From: Pseudomonadota bacterium
GTDB lineage: Bacteria; Cyanobacteriota; Vampirovibrionia; LMEP-6097
DNA length: 7,575 bases
Direction: 5' to 3'
NCBI GenBank assembly: GCA_009924885.1
Contig: RFQS01000111.1
Span: 1-7,575 of the forward strand
Every line of letters starts with the position of its first letter. Positions within the stretch are counted from its first letter, which is position 1. The translations under genes were made by a program, and so were the position numbers. The notes beneath the pieces were generated by a model. The model made no database searches and was not told the origin of the DNA. It saw only the letters and a list, made by a program, of their open reading frames with translations. This document shows, piece by piece, positions 7,187 through 7,575 of the stretch.

Positions 7187-7575
7187 TTAGAAGGAAAGTA
7201 ATCTTCTCGCCGCAGCATCACCAGATTCTTCATTTGCATCCAAGTTAACTATTTCAATCCTATTCTCTTCTTGCAGCATTTTTAAATTTAAGCCAACTGG
7301 TGTTGTATCAAAGGCTGGAGCATCGGTTCTAGTTTGAGGATTTATTCTCTGTATTGTTTGTTGGAGATTCTGTTTGCCGTTGTTGTCAGCAGCTGTGCTA
7401 CAACCTAATATTACGAATGAACCATTTGGAGTAATTAGTGTTTTGAATTTTTTGATGATCGGGGTATCTTCAGTAGAAAAAAGGTTTTCTTGCTCATTGT
7501 TTGAGTTATTGACTGTGATTGCATTTGGGTTCCCGTGTCCAGAAACTATCATATGATCATAGTTTTGAATTTTAG
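7187..7575 (-). CDS. C-terminal part of an unrecognised protein with clan-CD-peptidase-like motifs
   Basis: The frame enters from the right edge of the window (first full codon at 7573) and ends at TAA 7189-7187, giving 128 visible residues of a longer protein. The ATG at 7552 is in frame but internal, because codons for KIQNYDH precede it without a stop. I do not recognise a named family. Two short blocks stand out: a hydrophobic strand ending in a His-Gly pair, HMIVSGHG (7-14, His13), and a second strand ending in Cys, SFVILGCS (52-59, Cys58). This is the arrangement of the catalytic His and Cys in clan CD cysteine peptidases such as caspases, gingipains and C80 toxin proteases. The last 65 residues are polar and charged, ending AARRLLSF. 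The resemblance is motif-level only, and DUF4347-like non-enzymatic domains share a similar look. Confidence 0.6.
   Translation of the reverse strand, partial: KIQNYDHMIVSGHGNPNAITVNNSNNEQENLFSTEDTPIIKKFKTLITPNGSFVILGCSTAADNNGKQNLQQTIQRINPQTRTDAPAFDTTPVGLNLKMLQEENRIEIVNLDANEESGDAAARRLLSF

Noticed and set aside
7374..7556. Plus-strand frame of 60 codons
   Set aside because: It is antisense to the minus-strand frame carrying the SGHG and LGCS blocks, and has no recognisable motif.

Overview
This is a low-GC bacterial window of about 7.6 kb. It carries one 23S rRNA gene and four recognisable or partly recognisable genes around it. The organism cannot be named from this alone. Two weak hints point to the Cyanobacteria/Melainabacteria side: the glycyl-tRNA synthetase beta chain has motif wording such as KRFMRW followed by RPIEW, and the 23S rRNA reads GACAGAAAGACCCTAT at the macrolide site, as in plastid and cyanobacterial rRNAs. 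A transposase remnant, a repeat module, an odd deaminase and a caspase-like fragment give the right half an accessory look.

Layout. Bases 1-1343 (minus strand) hold the N-terminal 447 codons of glyS, cut by the window edge. Divergent from it by 36 bp is yidD (1380-1595, plus). A 308-bp gap then holds a terminator-like hairpin, two promoter candidates, a GNRA-type hairpin and the 5' arm of an rRNA processing stem. The 23S rRNA gene fills about 1904-4837, and its matching 3' processing arm is at 4868-4903. No 16S gene precedes it and no ordinary 5S gene follows. Where 5S would be expected there is a 114-nt foldable element (4973-5086) that I could not identify. Bases 5188-5509 hold a truncated transposase start and an overlapping small ORF. 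pyrE (555x-6184, plus) follows with its own promoter candidate. A repeat module of about 149 bp and higher GC (6183-6331) separates pyrE from a convergent gene (7032-6322, minus) for a divergent cytidine-deaminase-like protein. Upstream of that, past a terminator hairpin and a canonical four-tract G-quadruplex motif, is the C-terminal part of a minus-strand protein with an SGHG...LGCS signature like clan CD cysteine peptidases.

How the parts relate. glyS, yidD and 23S all serve translation or membrane protein insertion, but each appears to be its own transcription unit. pyrE (UMP synthesis) and the deaminase-like protein (possibly pyrimidine salvage) are convergent and share only the repeat module. 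The main points for follow-up are the solitary 23S gene with the unidentified structured element after it, the methionine-free deaminase with altered substrate residues, the repeat module that contains both stop codons, and the clan-CD-like fragment.
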